A DNA stretch of 60,000 bases from Bugula neritina (Eukaryota; Bryozoa; Gymnolaemata; Cheilostomatida; Bugulidae). Of this stretch, positions 12,355-25,023 are shown piece after piece. The notes under the pieces are model-generated. The model was not told the origin of the DNA. It did not search any database and worked only from the letters and a program-made list of their open reading frames with translations. The DNA is taken from contig OZ037767.1 of assembly GCA_964035545.1 (NCBI GenBank), positions 3,110,680 through 3,170,679 of the forward strand. The letters are read 5' to 3'. A program made the translations under genes and the position numbers. Position 1 is the first letter of the stretch. Every line of letters begins with the position of its first letter.

Positions 12355-14467
12355 ATGGAGATAACCAGAGTATTAATTCTGGCAATGCTAGGTAAGACTG
12401 ACTGCTAGCTCACTAAGTGACAGCGCTATAGTAGTTTATAGTGTTTTAAAAGTATCAGCCAGATGAAACCATTAGTAGTTAATTTTGGAATAGAAAAATG
12501 AAGAATTGAAAAGTAAATATAATACTGACTAATCACATGACTTCCTGTAAAAATAATATCTGAGGGTGTATCATTCAGCCATCTTTTTACTACTTTAGTT
12601 GCAGCACAATGTGCCAGCTGATGTAAAGTTGACAAGACCAACTGTGCTCTATTTACTAGTTGAAAACAAGCTCCTATACAACCCAATCGCCGTTTTCTTT
12701 AATAATTGAAATTAGTTTAAATTTAAAGGCATTAGACCTTCTAGTTATATATACATCTTATATGTACATAATTGCTTTTTTTGACAGTAAAACTGGGTTC
12801 CACAGTGTGTTCTGGAAATTTCCCACATTCTCTTAATAATCAGGACTGCTATCATGTTCCAAACACCTCAAGCCCCAAGTTACCTCGAGTTGCAGCAGAA
12901 GCTGTTTGCCACTCCATGGGGGGACAACTGGCCAAGATACACAACTTAACTGATGATCAGGTCTTAGCTGATTTTATGGACATGGTGCTTCAAGAAGGAT
13001 ATAATGACAGTGAGCAGAATCTTTTGATGAAATATATTTTCTAGTTTTACAAATTGCTAATGTTTGATTACCTAATTTGCCAGCAATTATTGATAGTTCT
13101 CAACTAATACATATAAATAACATTATTTTGCATATAATGAACATTCAGTGTGACTAAACTGGTCCCTGCTTTAACTCCATATGGTGTTGAAGATTTATTT
13201 TGTTAATGTTTAAGACTAACCCTATTTTAATGTATGTAGAGGAATTCCATATGGGACTGGTGAAACAGAATGGTGTTATTTTCTGGTCTTTGGATGAAGA
13301 AATAATGACAGATGAAGTTATCGAAAGCTCTATTGATGAGGATCATGAAGATTTTCAAGACTGCACTTTCTACTGGAGCTCAGGTTGGTACAGGCAGAGG
13401 GAAAATTAGTTTCTGTTTCAGTTTCACCAACATAAATCACAAAATAATTTGAATAGGTTCAATGTTGCAACATTTTATCAAAATTAAAAACAATTATGGT
13501 GGCAAAATTATCTATCTGTAACTTTACATTTGTGTAATACAGCAAGAACAATTATTAGTATAGCAATAGCAGTAGTGTTGATCATGTGATGGTAAAAGTT
13601 AGGAATGAACTTTTGTGTTTAATTGCAATAATAATGAAATCTGTGAGAATATTGTTGTGAATTAAAACATAAGAATTATGGAAAATAACCACTAGAAAGT
13701 TTTTTCTACTATGGCAGCTTTACAACCAACTATCATAAAATATGGCAATGGCAACTTGCATATTTGTAAGAATTCTCTTTTAACCTCTTATAGAGAACGG
13801 CACGTTCTTTCCCCAAAATATGGCATCTATGAGTAAAAAGCACTATATTTGTGAACAAGCTGTGAATAATGTTTCGTTGTCATCCACCACCACACCAACT
13901 ACAATACCCACAACAGCTACATCAACCTCTATGGTACCACCTGTTACTACAGCTGATTCCACAACTACCAAAGTTATAACAACTGCTGCAGACCCGACCA
14001 CAACTTTAAAAACATCAACTACAACAAGCTCTACCACACCTACAACTACAGCAACATCAAGTAATACAACAAGCTCTACCACACCTACAACTACAGAAAC
14101 ATCAACAACAACAACAAGCTCCAGTACAACACAAGCCTCAACAACCACAACAACAGATCTCACAACTACAACAGCGAATATGGATCCTGAATCTACATGC
14201 ATCTGGTACAAGTATGTTACAGAGTCACTGGATGAACAAAAGTTACAGCTACATGAGAACTTTCTGGAACACAAAGATTTGCCAGTTTACAGTGAATGCC
14301 TCCGACATTGTTCAAGTAACCCAGCCTGTAACAACTCAGTGGTATTTGATCAGACATCCTGCTATCTCTTCTCTGATCTTCAAGTAGCAGATGTGAAAGA
14401 AGGTTCTGGAACAGTTGGAGTTGTCTACACAAAAAGAGAAAGCTTTTGTACTCATTGTAAGCCATAG
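12355..14467 (+). CDS. Secreted C-type lectin / Thr-mucin / PAN protein (paralogue B)
   Basis: Exons 12355-12391, 12788-13009, 13240-13383 and 13794-14467, all phase 1, give 358 residues. MEITRVLILAML is the signal peptide. The lectin-like domain spans about residues 17-156: an N-terminal cysteine pair (VCSGNFPHSLNNQDC), VCHSMGGQLAKIHN, the IGL/W strand as HMGLVKQNGVIFWSLDEE, then DCTFYW and HYICEQ. No EPN/QPD or WND motif is present. A Thr/Ser-rich linker of about 110 residues follows, then a PAN/apple-like module at 269-358 with cysteines in ECLRHC, PACNN and TSCYLFS and two extra at CTHC. There is no membrane anchor. Exon lengths 37/222/144 equal those of paralogue C, its tandem duplicate. 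Likely a secreted recognition or mucus protein (inference). Confidence 0.88.
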
Positions 14468-16309
14468 AAACAAAGCTTTTCTTTTTAAAATAGCATTTTT
14501 AAAATAGCAATTGAGCTTAAATTTGAACGTGTTGTTTTAAAGGGAACAAAATCCATTTTATTCAAGTTTGGCTAATTAATATAGTTTTATAGTAAAGTTA
14601 TTTCATGAATGGTTGCATTTTATTACTCGAGTTTGAAAAAAAACAAGAAAAACATGACTAGATACGTAAATTCCTTTCACTTATAGCTATATTAATTACC
14701 TTCTTATGCAAAATGTATGACATTTTATACCATTACTTTTATTAAAACAGCATGTATGTGTTGACTTCAATGTGGTGTTTGAAAACACTATGTTGGAGTT
14801 GTCTACACTATGTTGTAAAACTCAAATTTTAGGTTGAACAGCAGACTTGCTTTTAAAAACTTCAGTTATTTATATTTCTGTCAATAATAACTTATTATAT
14901 GTTACTATGTTATATTTTATATATTTTAAAATACATACTAATAGTATATATTATATTTATGCAACATATTAATGACAACTTACTAGATTATTCTTGTAAT
15001 GCAGTTGTGTTGACTAAACTTTGAAAAAGAGTGAATATATTTCTGCCAATAGTAATATTGTGATAAACTTTTCATTTCTATGTTTTTGTGCTTTTTCTTT
15101 ATCTAAACTTTTCAATTATCTGCTGGCATGCTTGACATCAAAGGCTGATTAGAGTAAAGTTTCTTGAGCTGTTTTTTGAACAATAAATTTTTTTTGTAAA
15201 TCACCAACAATAAATGGAATAATATTTGCATTTCATGAAACGAAAAGTCTTAAGATGCTGTAAGATATGCTCTTTGTACTTTACACTCTGCACTTTGCAT
15301 GTGCACTCTGCTCTCTGCAACTGCATTCTGCACTCTGCGTCTGCACTCTGCACTCTGCGTCTGCACTCTGCTTTCTGCTCTTTGCGTCTGCACTCTGCTC
15401 TCTGTACTCTGTACTTTGCACTCCTCATTTTGTAAGTTATCTAAGACACTATATATTTAAAAAAAATTTCTAGCTAAATATTCTGAAAGTTTTAATCTAA
15501 CACCTATAACATCAACATTTGTATGATTTTTTAGCTTATGCAATACTTTGATTGTGCTAGAATCTTTTTGTATCCTCTAACTGTTGATGTTATAGCATTC
15601 TACATGCTACACCCAACTAAATCAAATTTTAGTCTATCAGCGGTCTAATCAAAATTCAAAAAGTTGGCTCATATTAGAAAACTCTTAACTTAAGCAAGTG
15701 TCACTTAGAAATTATATTATAGTATCAAATATTTGAATCTCTGTCTGCAGGTAAAGCAAACTTTTTTATTGCATAAAAGTCCATTTATTCAGATTAAAAA
15801 TAATTATTCTATGTTACGGAAGAAATGTTTTATTTTTCTATCATTTCTGATAAGAGACTTGAAATCAACCATAAGTTAATATTTTTTAGAATTGTCATTT
15901 TTACTAGTGTATATATAATTCATTTATGTTATAACTCTGAGGTCCTAAATGTTTGTTTTGTCAAATATAGGCTACGCCTGACCTACAAAATGTACATTTA
16001 TTTTTAATAATATACTGATATATAACAATATAGATGCTTTGGTAAACAAAATCAATGGTTTGTTCCTTTTAACAAAACCTTTGTATTACATAATGTTTCT
16101 TTGCATTACATGCCGCTTCCAGCACCCATATCCTGCCAATTTGTAGCAAAGTAAACTTAATTTAATAAAATTTAATCATCACAATATTTATAAGTTTTCC
16201 TTCCTTTATTGACCACTGCAAGGCTTTAAAGACTATATTAGATGTTTTAAAATAATGCATTTAGCAACAGACACCAGTAATTCAGTAAAGGATAGATGTA
16301 ACAGAAGAC
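14468..16309. other. Intergenic between B and C, with CTCTGCA microsatellite
   Basis: Left part is the 3' flank of B; from about 15750 it is the duplicated 5' flank of C. Apart from the microsatellite at 15281-15423 nothing is recognisable; open frames at 15201-15473 come from that repeat. Confidence 0.5.
15281..15423 (+). repeat. CTCTGCA-rich microsatellite
   Basis: Imperfect repetition of CACTCTGCACTCTGCGTCTG-like words. A sister array with the same words lies at 19693-19852 at the corresponding place downstream of paralogue C. Confidence 0.9.
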
Positions 16310-18618
16310 ATGGAGATAATCAGAGTATTAATTCTAGCAATGCTGGGTAAGACTGATTATTAGCTGAGTGAAAGTGTTAGTAGTTTATAGTGTTGTATTT
16401 ATTCACTTGAAATCACTAGTAGCCTATAGATAAATAAATATTTGAAAAGTAAAGATAAAACTGACTGATCGCATGACTTTATGTAACTGCAAAGTAATAT
16501 CTGAGGTTGGCTCGCATTTTTTAGTCATATTTTCACTACTTCAGCTGCAGCGCAATGTGCCAGCTATTATAAACTAACTATGCTCAATTTATTGGTTAAA
16601 GCAAGCTTTTATAATATATTACCCAATAGCCATAATTTTTACAGTTAGTTGAAGTTAATTTAAATGAGCTGCATTAGAACGTCTAGTTGTATACATTATA
16701 TGTTGACAGCAAAGTTGGGCTCCACAGAATGCTCCGGAAGTTTCCCACATTCGCTTAATAATCAGAACTGCTATTATGTTCCAAACACCTCAAGCCGCAA
16801 GTTATCTCGGACTGTAGCAGAAGCTACTTGCCATTCCATTGGGGGAGAACTGGCCAAGATACACAGCTTAATTGATTTTAACACCATTCTTAATTTCACA
16901 GGCATGGTGTTTCGAGAAGGCTATAATGATGGTGAGTGGAATTTTCTGATGAAATTATATCTGTATATTCCAGTTTTACAAATTGCTATAATACTCCGTT
17001 ACGTAATTTGATAGTTAGCAACTAATACATATAAATAACATTATTTCTCACAGGAACGTTCAGTATGACTAAACTGGTTCCTGCTAACCCCATATGATGC
17101 TGAATACTTATTTTGTTAATGATTTAGGCTAACCCTATTCTAATTTGTCTGTAGAGGAATTCCATATGGGACTTGTGAAACAGAATGGTGTGATTTTCTG
17201 GTCACTAGATAAAGAAATAATGACGGATTGGTCTATCAATGAATTTGTAAATAATAGTCACACTGGTTACCAAAACTGCACTTTCTATTTGAGCACAGGT
17301 TAGTAAAGGTAGTGAAGTAATTGGCTTTTGTCTCAGTTTTACTCACATAACTCACAAAATGATTGGTTGGGTTTAATCTCGCAGTGTTTTATCAAACTTA
17401 AAGTTTATAATTCCAAACATATGATGGGTAAGTTATCTTTTGCAACTCTAAATTTGTTTACTACAGTAATAGCAATTAATAGTATAGTAGTAGTGTAACA
17501 ATGATAGATGTTAAAAGTTAGAAATTAACTTTTGTGTTTGATTGAAATATTAATGTGTGGATATTATGTATGTTGTGAATTAAAGCATATAAATACTAAG
17601 GAAATAGCTATTAGCAAATTATTTTTTCTTCTATGAAAGCTTTATAATGAACTATCATAGAATGTGGCAATGGTAACTTTCATATTTGCTAAGAATTCTC
17701 TTTTAACCTGTTATAGAGGAAGGCATGTTCTATCCTCAAAATATGGCATTCACTAGTCTAAAACATTATATTTGTGAACAAGCTTCATCGTCACCCACCA
17801 CCACATCAGCTTTAATACCCGCAGCAGCTTCAACAAATTCTACAGGACCACCTACTACTACAGCTGATTCTACAACTACCAAAATCATAACTACTGATGC
17901 AACAACTACGGGAGACCTGACCACAACTAGCACTACAGAAGCATTGACAACTACAACAAGCACTACCACACCAACAACTACAGAAACAACAACAACTACA
18001 ACAAGTTCTACCACACCACCAACTACAGAAACATTGACAACTACAACAAGCACTACCACACCAACAAATACAGAAACATCAACAACTGCAACAAGCTCTA
18101 CAACACCAACAACTACAGAAACAACAACAACTACAACAAACCCTACCACACCAACAACTACAGAAACATCAACAACTGCAACAAGTTCTACCACACCAAC
18201 AACTACAGAAACAACAACAACAGGCACTACCACAACTACCCAAGCATCAACAACCACAACAAGCTCCAGTACAACAACTACACAAGCCTCAACAACCACA
18301 ACAACAGATCTCACAACTACAACAGCGAACATGGATCCTGAATCTACATGCATCTGGTACAAGTATGTTACAGAGTCACTGGATGAGCAAAAGTTACAGC
18401 TATATGAGAACTTTCTGGAACACAAAGAATTGCCAGTTTACAGTGAATGCCTCCGACATTGTTCAAGTAACCCAGCCTGTAACAACTCAGTGGTGTTTGA
18501 TCAGACATCCTGTTATCTCTTCTCCGATCTTCAAGTAGTGGATGTGAGAAAAGGTTCTGGAAAAGTTGGAGTTGTTTACACAAAAAGAGAGTACTTGTGT
18601 ACTCAATGTAAGCCATAG
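16310..18618 (+). CDS. Secreted C-type lectin / Thr-mucin / PAN protein (paralogue C)
   Basis: Exons 16310-16346, 16710-16931, 17155-17298 and 17717-18618, all phase 1, encode 434 residues. Signal peptide MEIIRVLILAML. Lectin-like domain: ECSGSFPHSLNNQNC, TCHSIGGELAKIHS, HMGLVKQNGVIFWSLDKE, NCTFYLST and HYICEQ. The second Trp of paralogue B (CTFYW) is Leu here. The Thr-rich linker is about 188 residues, some 75 longer than in B, with a repeating TTTPTTTETTTT pattern. The PAN/apple-like module at 345-434 is nearly identical to that of B (ECLRHCSSNPACNNSVVFDQ). Same architecture, exon lengths and flanks as B, so a tandem duplicate whose main change is linker length. Secreted, no anchor. Confidence 0.88.
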
Positions 18619-19692
18619 AAACAAAGCTTTTCTTTATTAAAACAAAATTTCTAATTTTGAAATAATTGAGCTTAAATAAATGTGTTTTTTTTAAAAGTAT
18701 ATAAAATCCATCCTTAAAGGACATGGCGATGAAATGTTAACACAGTAAGATTAGGCCTTCTAGAAAACATTATTGATGAGATTACAACAATCTTGTATAA
18801 AATGTGACAACAAAACAATTTGTTGCACGTGTATAATATGCTGTTTAATTTGCAGTGTGGTTTTTTTCATAATCTTTTAGCAAGTTTTATTGTTTTCCAT
18901 TTCTTGCGAGTTAAATGTAGCCAATTAATTTAGTTTTATAGTGAAATTAATTAAACTTTGTTGCATTCAATCAAGATTTTATTGTAGACATTTTGAAACA
19001 ACAAAAAATTTAACTGGTTACCAAGTGATATAGTGATATAGTATGTAAATAAATTGCTTTAACATGCTGCATGCCACCATCTTCTGTAGTTAATGCAAAT
19101 GAAATTTAAAACCATTTATTTTGTTAAAGCAGGTCCTGTTTTCCATGAAACACACTACTGAAACAATTAAACACGAAGTTTAACAGCAAAATTGCTTTCA
19201 AAACTTATAATTTATTTATTCTGGTAATAATAACTTATTATATTATAATGTTATAGAGTTTATATATATACAAGTATATTAACATAAATGTTGTTAAAAA
19301 TATCATATATATCTTTATTAATAATCTATTACATTTTATTTCAAGTAAAATATATTAACAAAAACTTATTAAACTATTATTCTTGCAATGTCATTTCAAT
19401 GATTAAACTTTCATAAAGTGAACATATTTTTGCTAATAATGATTGCTTTTGTAATAAACTTTTGATTTATACATGTATAATGTTAAGTTTTTTTAATTTC
19501 ATTTTTCTCGATTCATGCAAACTTTTTCAATTTTGTGATGACATGTTTAATATTAGTGACTAAACAGAATAAAGGCTGTTGAACTGTTAGTTAAACAAGG
19601 AATGTTCTTGTAAAGTACCATCAGCAACAAATTGACTAATTCGAATTTCATGAAGCATGGAGAATAAAAAGTCTTAAGAAGTAAATAAGATG

Positions 19693-19852
19693 CTCTCTGC
19701 ACTCTGCATTCTGCACTCTGCATTCTACACTCTGCACTCTGCACTCTGCATTCTACATTCTGCCCTCTGCACTCTGCATTCTACACTCTGCCCTCTGCTC
19801 TCTGCACTCTGCACTTTGTGTCTGCACTCTGTTCTCTGCATTCTGCGTCCAC
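19693..19852 (+). repeat. CTCTGCA-rich microsatellite, second copy
   Basis: CACTCTGCATTCTACACTCTGC-like words, homologous in position and sequence to the array at 15281-15423. Confidence 0.9.
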
Positions 19853-20639
19853 AAGTTATCTAAGACACAGTGCTGAGTCTATGATCACATTACATGTATT
19901 ACACAACTTGGCAGTCAAAAATATGCTTCCAAGAAAGATATAAAAGACACCAGCTGCTTTATTGCAAACAGTGTTGAGTATAGCAGCCTTAATATACAGA
20001 ATTAGAAAGAAGTTGTCTTCTCTACATATTGTGTGGTGAATTTAGAGACATCTGTTGATTGAGAGATTAAAGAACAAAGTGATCATGTATCTACCGCATC
20101 ATATGATGTTATAGACAGAAAGGAAGCTTTGATTTTGCAAATGTTAATGATTAAAAACCACTTTAAGTATTACAACAAATAACTGGGCTATTTTTTCCTG
20201 CAATCGATAGAAATTTAAACTTGTTAAACAAAATAATCCAATTCACGGCCCTTTTCAAATTTATTGATTACAGATTGCTATAATTAGCATAATTATAATA
20301 CCCTGAAGCAGTTACTGCATTGAGCAAATCAACCTGCAAGGTTACACCTTGAAATTTATTAAAATATCAATAATTATGAAAGTTTTGCGAGTTGCAAGCC
20401 ATAAATATTTGGAATATTTGGTAATAATCACATAATTTATAGAGCTGTTTTAAATCAATCTATTTTTGCACATATATTACAATCAGTAAAATATTTAGTA
20501 AAACTTGATATTTTAGCTTAAAGACTATATAAGCTATTGGGAACTTTATCAAAATGATATATGTATAAAATATAATGATGTGTGTCAATGTTTGGAAATG
20601 TTGAAAAACCGGTCTATGCTATATCTATATACCACCTGC

Positions 20640-20750
20640 ATATACTTCCTCACACCTACACATAAGCACACATACACACATGCATACATATACGCACAAA
20701 AACATACATAAACACACATATGCATACATATAATACATACATATACATAT
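20640..20750. repeat. CACATA/CATACATA low-complexity tract
   Basis: Imperfect ACACAT/ACATAC repetition with no coding potential. Confidence 0.8.
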
Positions 20751-21039
20751 ATTAAATCCCAAGTAAATGTTATGTTGCACAAAATGATTTTTTTCAAGTT
20801 AATCTCTACAAGCTTGGTAGTACAGCATATAAGTTAATTTAGTGAATAGAAAAGTTATCACGACTTGGTTTACTATCCATTTAACTGGTTTTCTGGCACA
20901 GCTGAGTGTATATTATAGTAGAGAGAAAACCAGCTACTGCATCATAGAATACAGACTGAGCGAGAATAATAAAACTATATAAAAATAGAAAGTAGCTCAA
21001 TTAGCTAATTTTTTGTTCACCAGGATTCATGTCTATGGC

Positions 21040-23480
21040 TCACAATAGACATGAGTTTTCTAATTTTGTGTAGACAACTCCAACTTTTCCAGAACCTTCC
21101 TTCACATCCGCTACTTGAAGATTAGAGAAGAGATAACAGGATGTCTGATCAAACACCACTGAGTTGTTACAGGCTGGGTTACTCGAACAATGCCGGAGGC
21201 ATTCAAGGCTATTTGGCGAGTCTCTGTGTTCTAGAACGTTCTCATGTACCTGCAACTTCTGTTTATCCAGTGACTCTGTAACATACTTGTACCAGGTGCA
21301 TGTAGGTTCAGGATCCATGTTCGCTGTTGTAGTTGTGAGATCTGTTGTCGTGGTTGTTGATGTTTCTGTAGTTGTAGGTGTGTCAGAGTTCGTTGTAGTT
21401 ATTTGTTCTAATGTAATTGGTAATCGTGATGCAGAGGTTAATGTGCTTGTGAAGATTTCATTAGTGACTTCTGTCGCTATGGTGGTGAAAGGTGAAGATG
21501 CTGTCGTAGGCGTTGAAGTGGCTGTATCATCACCTTCACTTGTTACGAGAACCGAAGAAGTAGAAATCGAAAGAACAGGTTGCGTCACAATTTTGGAGAA
21601 AGAGGAGTTTTCACAAATATAGAATCTTTTCTTTACAGAGTCTGGTGACTGGAAGTTCAATTGGTTGCTATCTGTGGGATATAATTTATATATATTGATT
21701 GGAATTTTGTAAATTGAATTATTAATCATTATATTCCATTGTTCTATACAATATTTATTTGATCACATTATGTTTTCTTACATTTGAAATATGTTCATTT
21801 AGATGCAGCAGTAAAGAAATTGAAATAGAGGTAAAGTTTTTAATTTTCTTAATAAATTTGGGTTTTGAGAATGGGGCTAAAATTTTCACAAGAGCATGAC
21901 TTCTTTTACTTCATTTTTGATCTAGAACACAGGCTAGTCTCAACTTTGTCATTACAGCAACCACTTCAACATGTTGGCTGACAGGTCAACAATTACTGCA
22001 ATGACAAAGATCTAAGTAGGCTACAGCTATTAGTATCTGCCAACGATTTAAATATTATTATACCTGAAAATCAAGAGTTGCAATATTATAAATGTAGTTA
22101 ATTATGACCTGAAAATGCTACTTATTAAGAAATAATATAATATCTGTCTTGGTTAGTAATAACCAATGTGAAATGCTTTTAAATCCTGAACATAGAGTTG
22201 ACTGCTTTATAGTAATGCAGTTTAATTACGCGGTCAGTGGAATCATCAGATCTCATAAAACTTAACAATTATTATGTGAATTTCCTTATTTATTCATAAA
22301 TAATAAACCAGTGACATATAAGTGGAAGTAGGTAGCAGCTGTGGTCTAGGGGTTAGAGCGTTTGCCTAGTAATCACATTGGCGATGTTAGGAAGAGCATC
22401 CAGTCATAATTGCTCCTGTGCCCCATCTGAATAAGTCCTAAGCCCGATTTAACAGAATACCTTTTAATCAGGGGTTTCTCACAGGGATAGTGACTATAAA
22501 CCTGCGTGAGTTTTATATATAAGTAGAAGTAAGTTATAGTTATTTAGTAAGTTAGACTACATTTCATTAGTATAATAGGTAGACTGTATTTTATACTTTT
22601 ATAGTGCAAGCAAGTAGGCTATATTTATAAATAGTTATAGTAAGCATAAACAAAAATTATAGTTGCATAGTTAAGTATGTGTATAAGTTATAGTTATATA
22701 GTAGGTGAAAGAAAGTTATATACTTATATAGTAAGTATACCTGAAGACACATAAAATGTACAATTCACATCCCCAGCATGATCTTTCTTTATGAGAGAGT
22801 GACTAACTCCCAACTCTACTGTCTCTCCATCCGCCAGCCAGATAAACTCATTGTTTTCTTTGATGAGCCCAATGTGAGCTTTTTCTAAATGCAATATTTT
22901 GTTGGATAAAATGTATTATGGGTATGCAACAGGTTTTAAAAATGCAGGCAAGAATATGAAAATCTATGGTAAAGAGCTTTTTGACCAATATAATATATTA
23001 CATTGTATTGATAAAATTAGGCTCAACAAGCTATTTCTGCTTACAATAATTATTTTGTTTTCAACTATAGATGGGATGGACAGGCATATGATTCATACAG
23101 CTTGTAAATGTTTCAACAATTTAAACTGAGTCTTCATAGCAAGTACTTATGGGACAAGCTTACCACTTCCTAAAGTGTTTAGTATCACATTGGAAAAGCT
23201 TTGAATTGAGGCAAGACTTAGGTCGTATATTCTGGCCAAGTCCCCTCCCATGTCTTGGCAACTTTCTCTTGCTCCTTTGAAAACCATACTGGAATTTGAA
23301 ATGAAGTAACAATGTGCATTTATTTCTACAGGGTATTCTTCTGGGCATGATGCCATATTTGTTCCTGCTACTGCAATTAGCAACCCTGAAAAAATATTTT
23401 TATAGATGTATAGTTATATTATTATATATGCAATATAATATATATACATTAATAATATATTAATATATATAAATTGTTTA

Positions 23481-23538
<58 letters not shown>

Positions 23539-23750
23539 GGTAATTCAGTGTACTATGTACAGCTAAGGTTATCTCATATGTTATATATAGCCATTGATAT
23601 GAAGTATACATATACATGCTGTTATGTAGTATATTACATATAGCATGTTTTCTCGATATAAACTTAAATAATTTGCAGACATTTAAAATCATGATTAAGC
23701 AATTTTATGCTATACTTACTCCATAATATGATATTTGGCCAAAGCTTCAT
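21040..23750 (-). CDS. Secreted C-type lectin / Thr-mucin / PAN protein (paralogue D)
   Basis: Minus-strand exons in transcript order: 23720-23750, 23164-23385, 22741-22884, 21040-21671, all phase 1, giving 342 residues. Exon lengths 31/222/144 match the B/C pattern. MKLWPNIILW joined to RLLIAVAGTNMA makes the signal peptide. Lectin-like domain: CPEEYPVEINAHC, SCQDMGGDLARIYD, AHIGLIKENNEFIWLADGE, NCTFYVSS, FYICEN; no canonical Ca2+ motifs. The linker of about 100 residues is Ser/Thr-rich but less monotonous than in the others. The PAN module (256-342) is almost the same as in B and C (ECLRHCSSNPACNNSVVFDQ), although the lectin domain is far more diverged, which suggests gene conversion of the last exon. 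It is inverted relative to its neighbours. Confidence 0.87.
22333..22516 (+). mobile_element. tRNA-derived SINE, apparently full length
   Basis: Starts with a tRNA-like head, GCAGCTGTGGTCTAGGGGTT, whose TGGTCTAGGGG fits the pol III A box. It continues through AGGAAGAGCATCC to a tail with TTTCTCACAGGGATAGTGAC. The tail recurs at 58069-58150. A TATAGT/AAGT-rich stretch follows (about 22515-22740). It lies just downstream of exon 3 of paralogue D, in its last intron and opposite in orientation. Confidence 0.7.
23481..23535. repeat. (TA)n microsatellite
   Basis: Nearly pure TA dinucleotide run in intron 1 of paralogue D; the antisense open frame through it (IYIYIY) is compositional. Confidence 0.95.
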
Positions 23751-25023
23751 TACCCAAGAATCTGTTAAACTTATTCCATACAAGCAAAAGTCAGCCTTCA
23801 ATTAAAAGCCAAAAAAACTCTAATGTTCTCAAAATTGGTCAGTATGTCAAACACTGATTAACCATTGATTTTTAAATTAGCTCATAGGTAATATTATTTT
23901 CTTTTATACCTTTCTTTGTATAAAAATCTTTGCATAATTGTACTTTCAACAATACCAGAAATTGCCAGCTTTATAATCCTTTGCTCTGCATTTGTTTAAC
24001 TCTGATTGGTGGACAAAAACCTGGTGAGGTATGTTTTGTGCATTAGTTTCGAGTAGCAATTTCATAAGTAGAATTCAATATTAAAATCGACTAATGTTGT
24101 AAAAATACTTTATGCTTTAATTGACAACCGGTATTGCTTTGTCACAATAAATATGTTAGTTGACAACTTTAGTTGTATGCACATTTTGCTCTATTGCGGG
24201 CACTCGCCTACCGTTCACACAATTTACCTGGGACTGTAAGAAGTACCTTGGCTACAGCTGAGGCTAATTCATGAACATAAAATGTCCAATGCAAATTAAC
24301 TAATTGCATGTAAAGTATAGTATTTTATAATGTTTATGGTTGGTACATGAGAAATTGAATCATTACTCATATTTATCAAGGTTTTCAATTTCATGAATAT
24401 TTCAGAAAAGTACAATTATCTCTGTTGTTGATTTTATTAATCAAATTAAAAAGTTGATAAAATAATAAGAAAAACAATAGAATTAATGATACCCTGTTAT
24501 ATATTGTTAGTTTAAACTTTAAGTTATAAAAAAGCAGTTTAAAAATTAAAATGATTTTGGCTGTAGAACCGAATTATATTGAACAATGAAATAAGAGCCT
24601 ATGAAACAAGCAAGATTGCATGAACCACTAATCATCAACCAATATTGACATGATGTCCATTAGTGAAGTAGCCATGCTGAAAGATGACAGATTTATAGTC
24701 ATTGTTATAGTGTAATACAATACAAATGTAAATACATTCTTCTGGAACACTATTATAAATAAAATATTCTAGAATAAAAAAATCTGATCCGTTTTAGAAT
24801 GTGATAAGAGGAAGGGAATCTCTCATTTTTAATTTAAAGTAGTTTATTTGCATATATAATATTTCAAAAATGACTTCTTCAAATAAAAAGATATAATGTC
24901 AAGTAGATCATATAATAACTGAACAATTGTTGACTTTCACAATTTTCAAAACCCAATTTAAAAATTAATGGAAAGCCAGGTATATAAATAGAGGCAATTT
25001 GTCACATTCAGGGTTATTTGAAA
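23751..25023. other. Intergenic between divergent paralogues D and E
   Basis: A 1.27-kb AT-rich gap between the start codons of two head-to-head genes, presumably containing both promoters. No clear TATA/Inr pair picked out; no gene. Confidence 0.5.

Larger units (their letters stand above)
11815..19860 (+). repeat. Two ~4-kb tandem segmental duplicates with paralogues B and C
   Basis: Matching landmarks are offset by roughly 3.9-4.3 kb: GGTAAAGCAA (near 11808 and 15750), CTTCCTTTATTGA (near 12245 and 16200), the signal-exon ATG (12355 and 16310), all four exons and intervening introns, and a CTCTGCA-rich microsatellite downstream (15281-15423 and 19693-19852). Introns and flanks align by eye as well as exons, so the duplication is comparatively recent. 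Unit ends were not defined exactly. Confidence 0.8.
18619..21039. other. Intergenic between C and the inverted paralogue D
   Basis: 3' flanks of two convergent genes. Contains the CTCTGCA microsatellite (19693-19852) and a CA/TA-rich stretch (about 20640-20750). No gene recognised; the open frame at 20585-20797 is antisense to the CA/TA repeat. Confidence 0.5.

Noticed and set aside
15201-15473. Cys-rich open frames on both strands (and 19553-19744)
   Set aside because: Translations of the CTCTGCA microsatellite.
21860-21930. ATGGGGCTAAAATTTTC resembling the signal-peptide exon of paralogue E at 25024
   Set aside because: Similarity covers about 20 bases only and no phase-1 donor or following lectin exon is present on that strand; could be a relic but is not supported.
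23414-23692. Tyr/Ile-rich open frame in the (TA)n region
   Set aside because: Low-complexity TA translation inside an intron of paralogue D.
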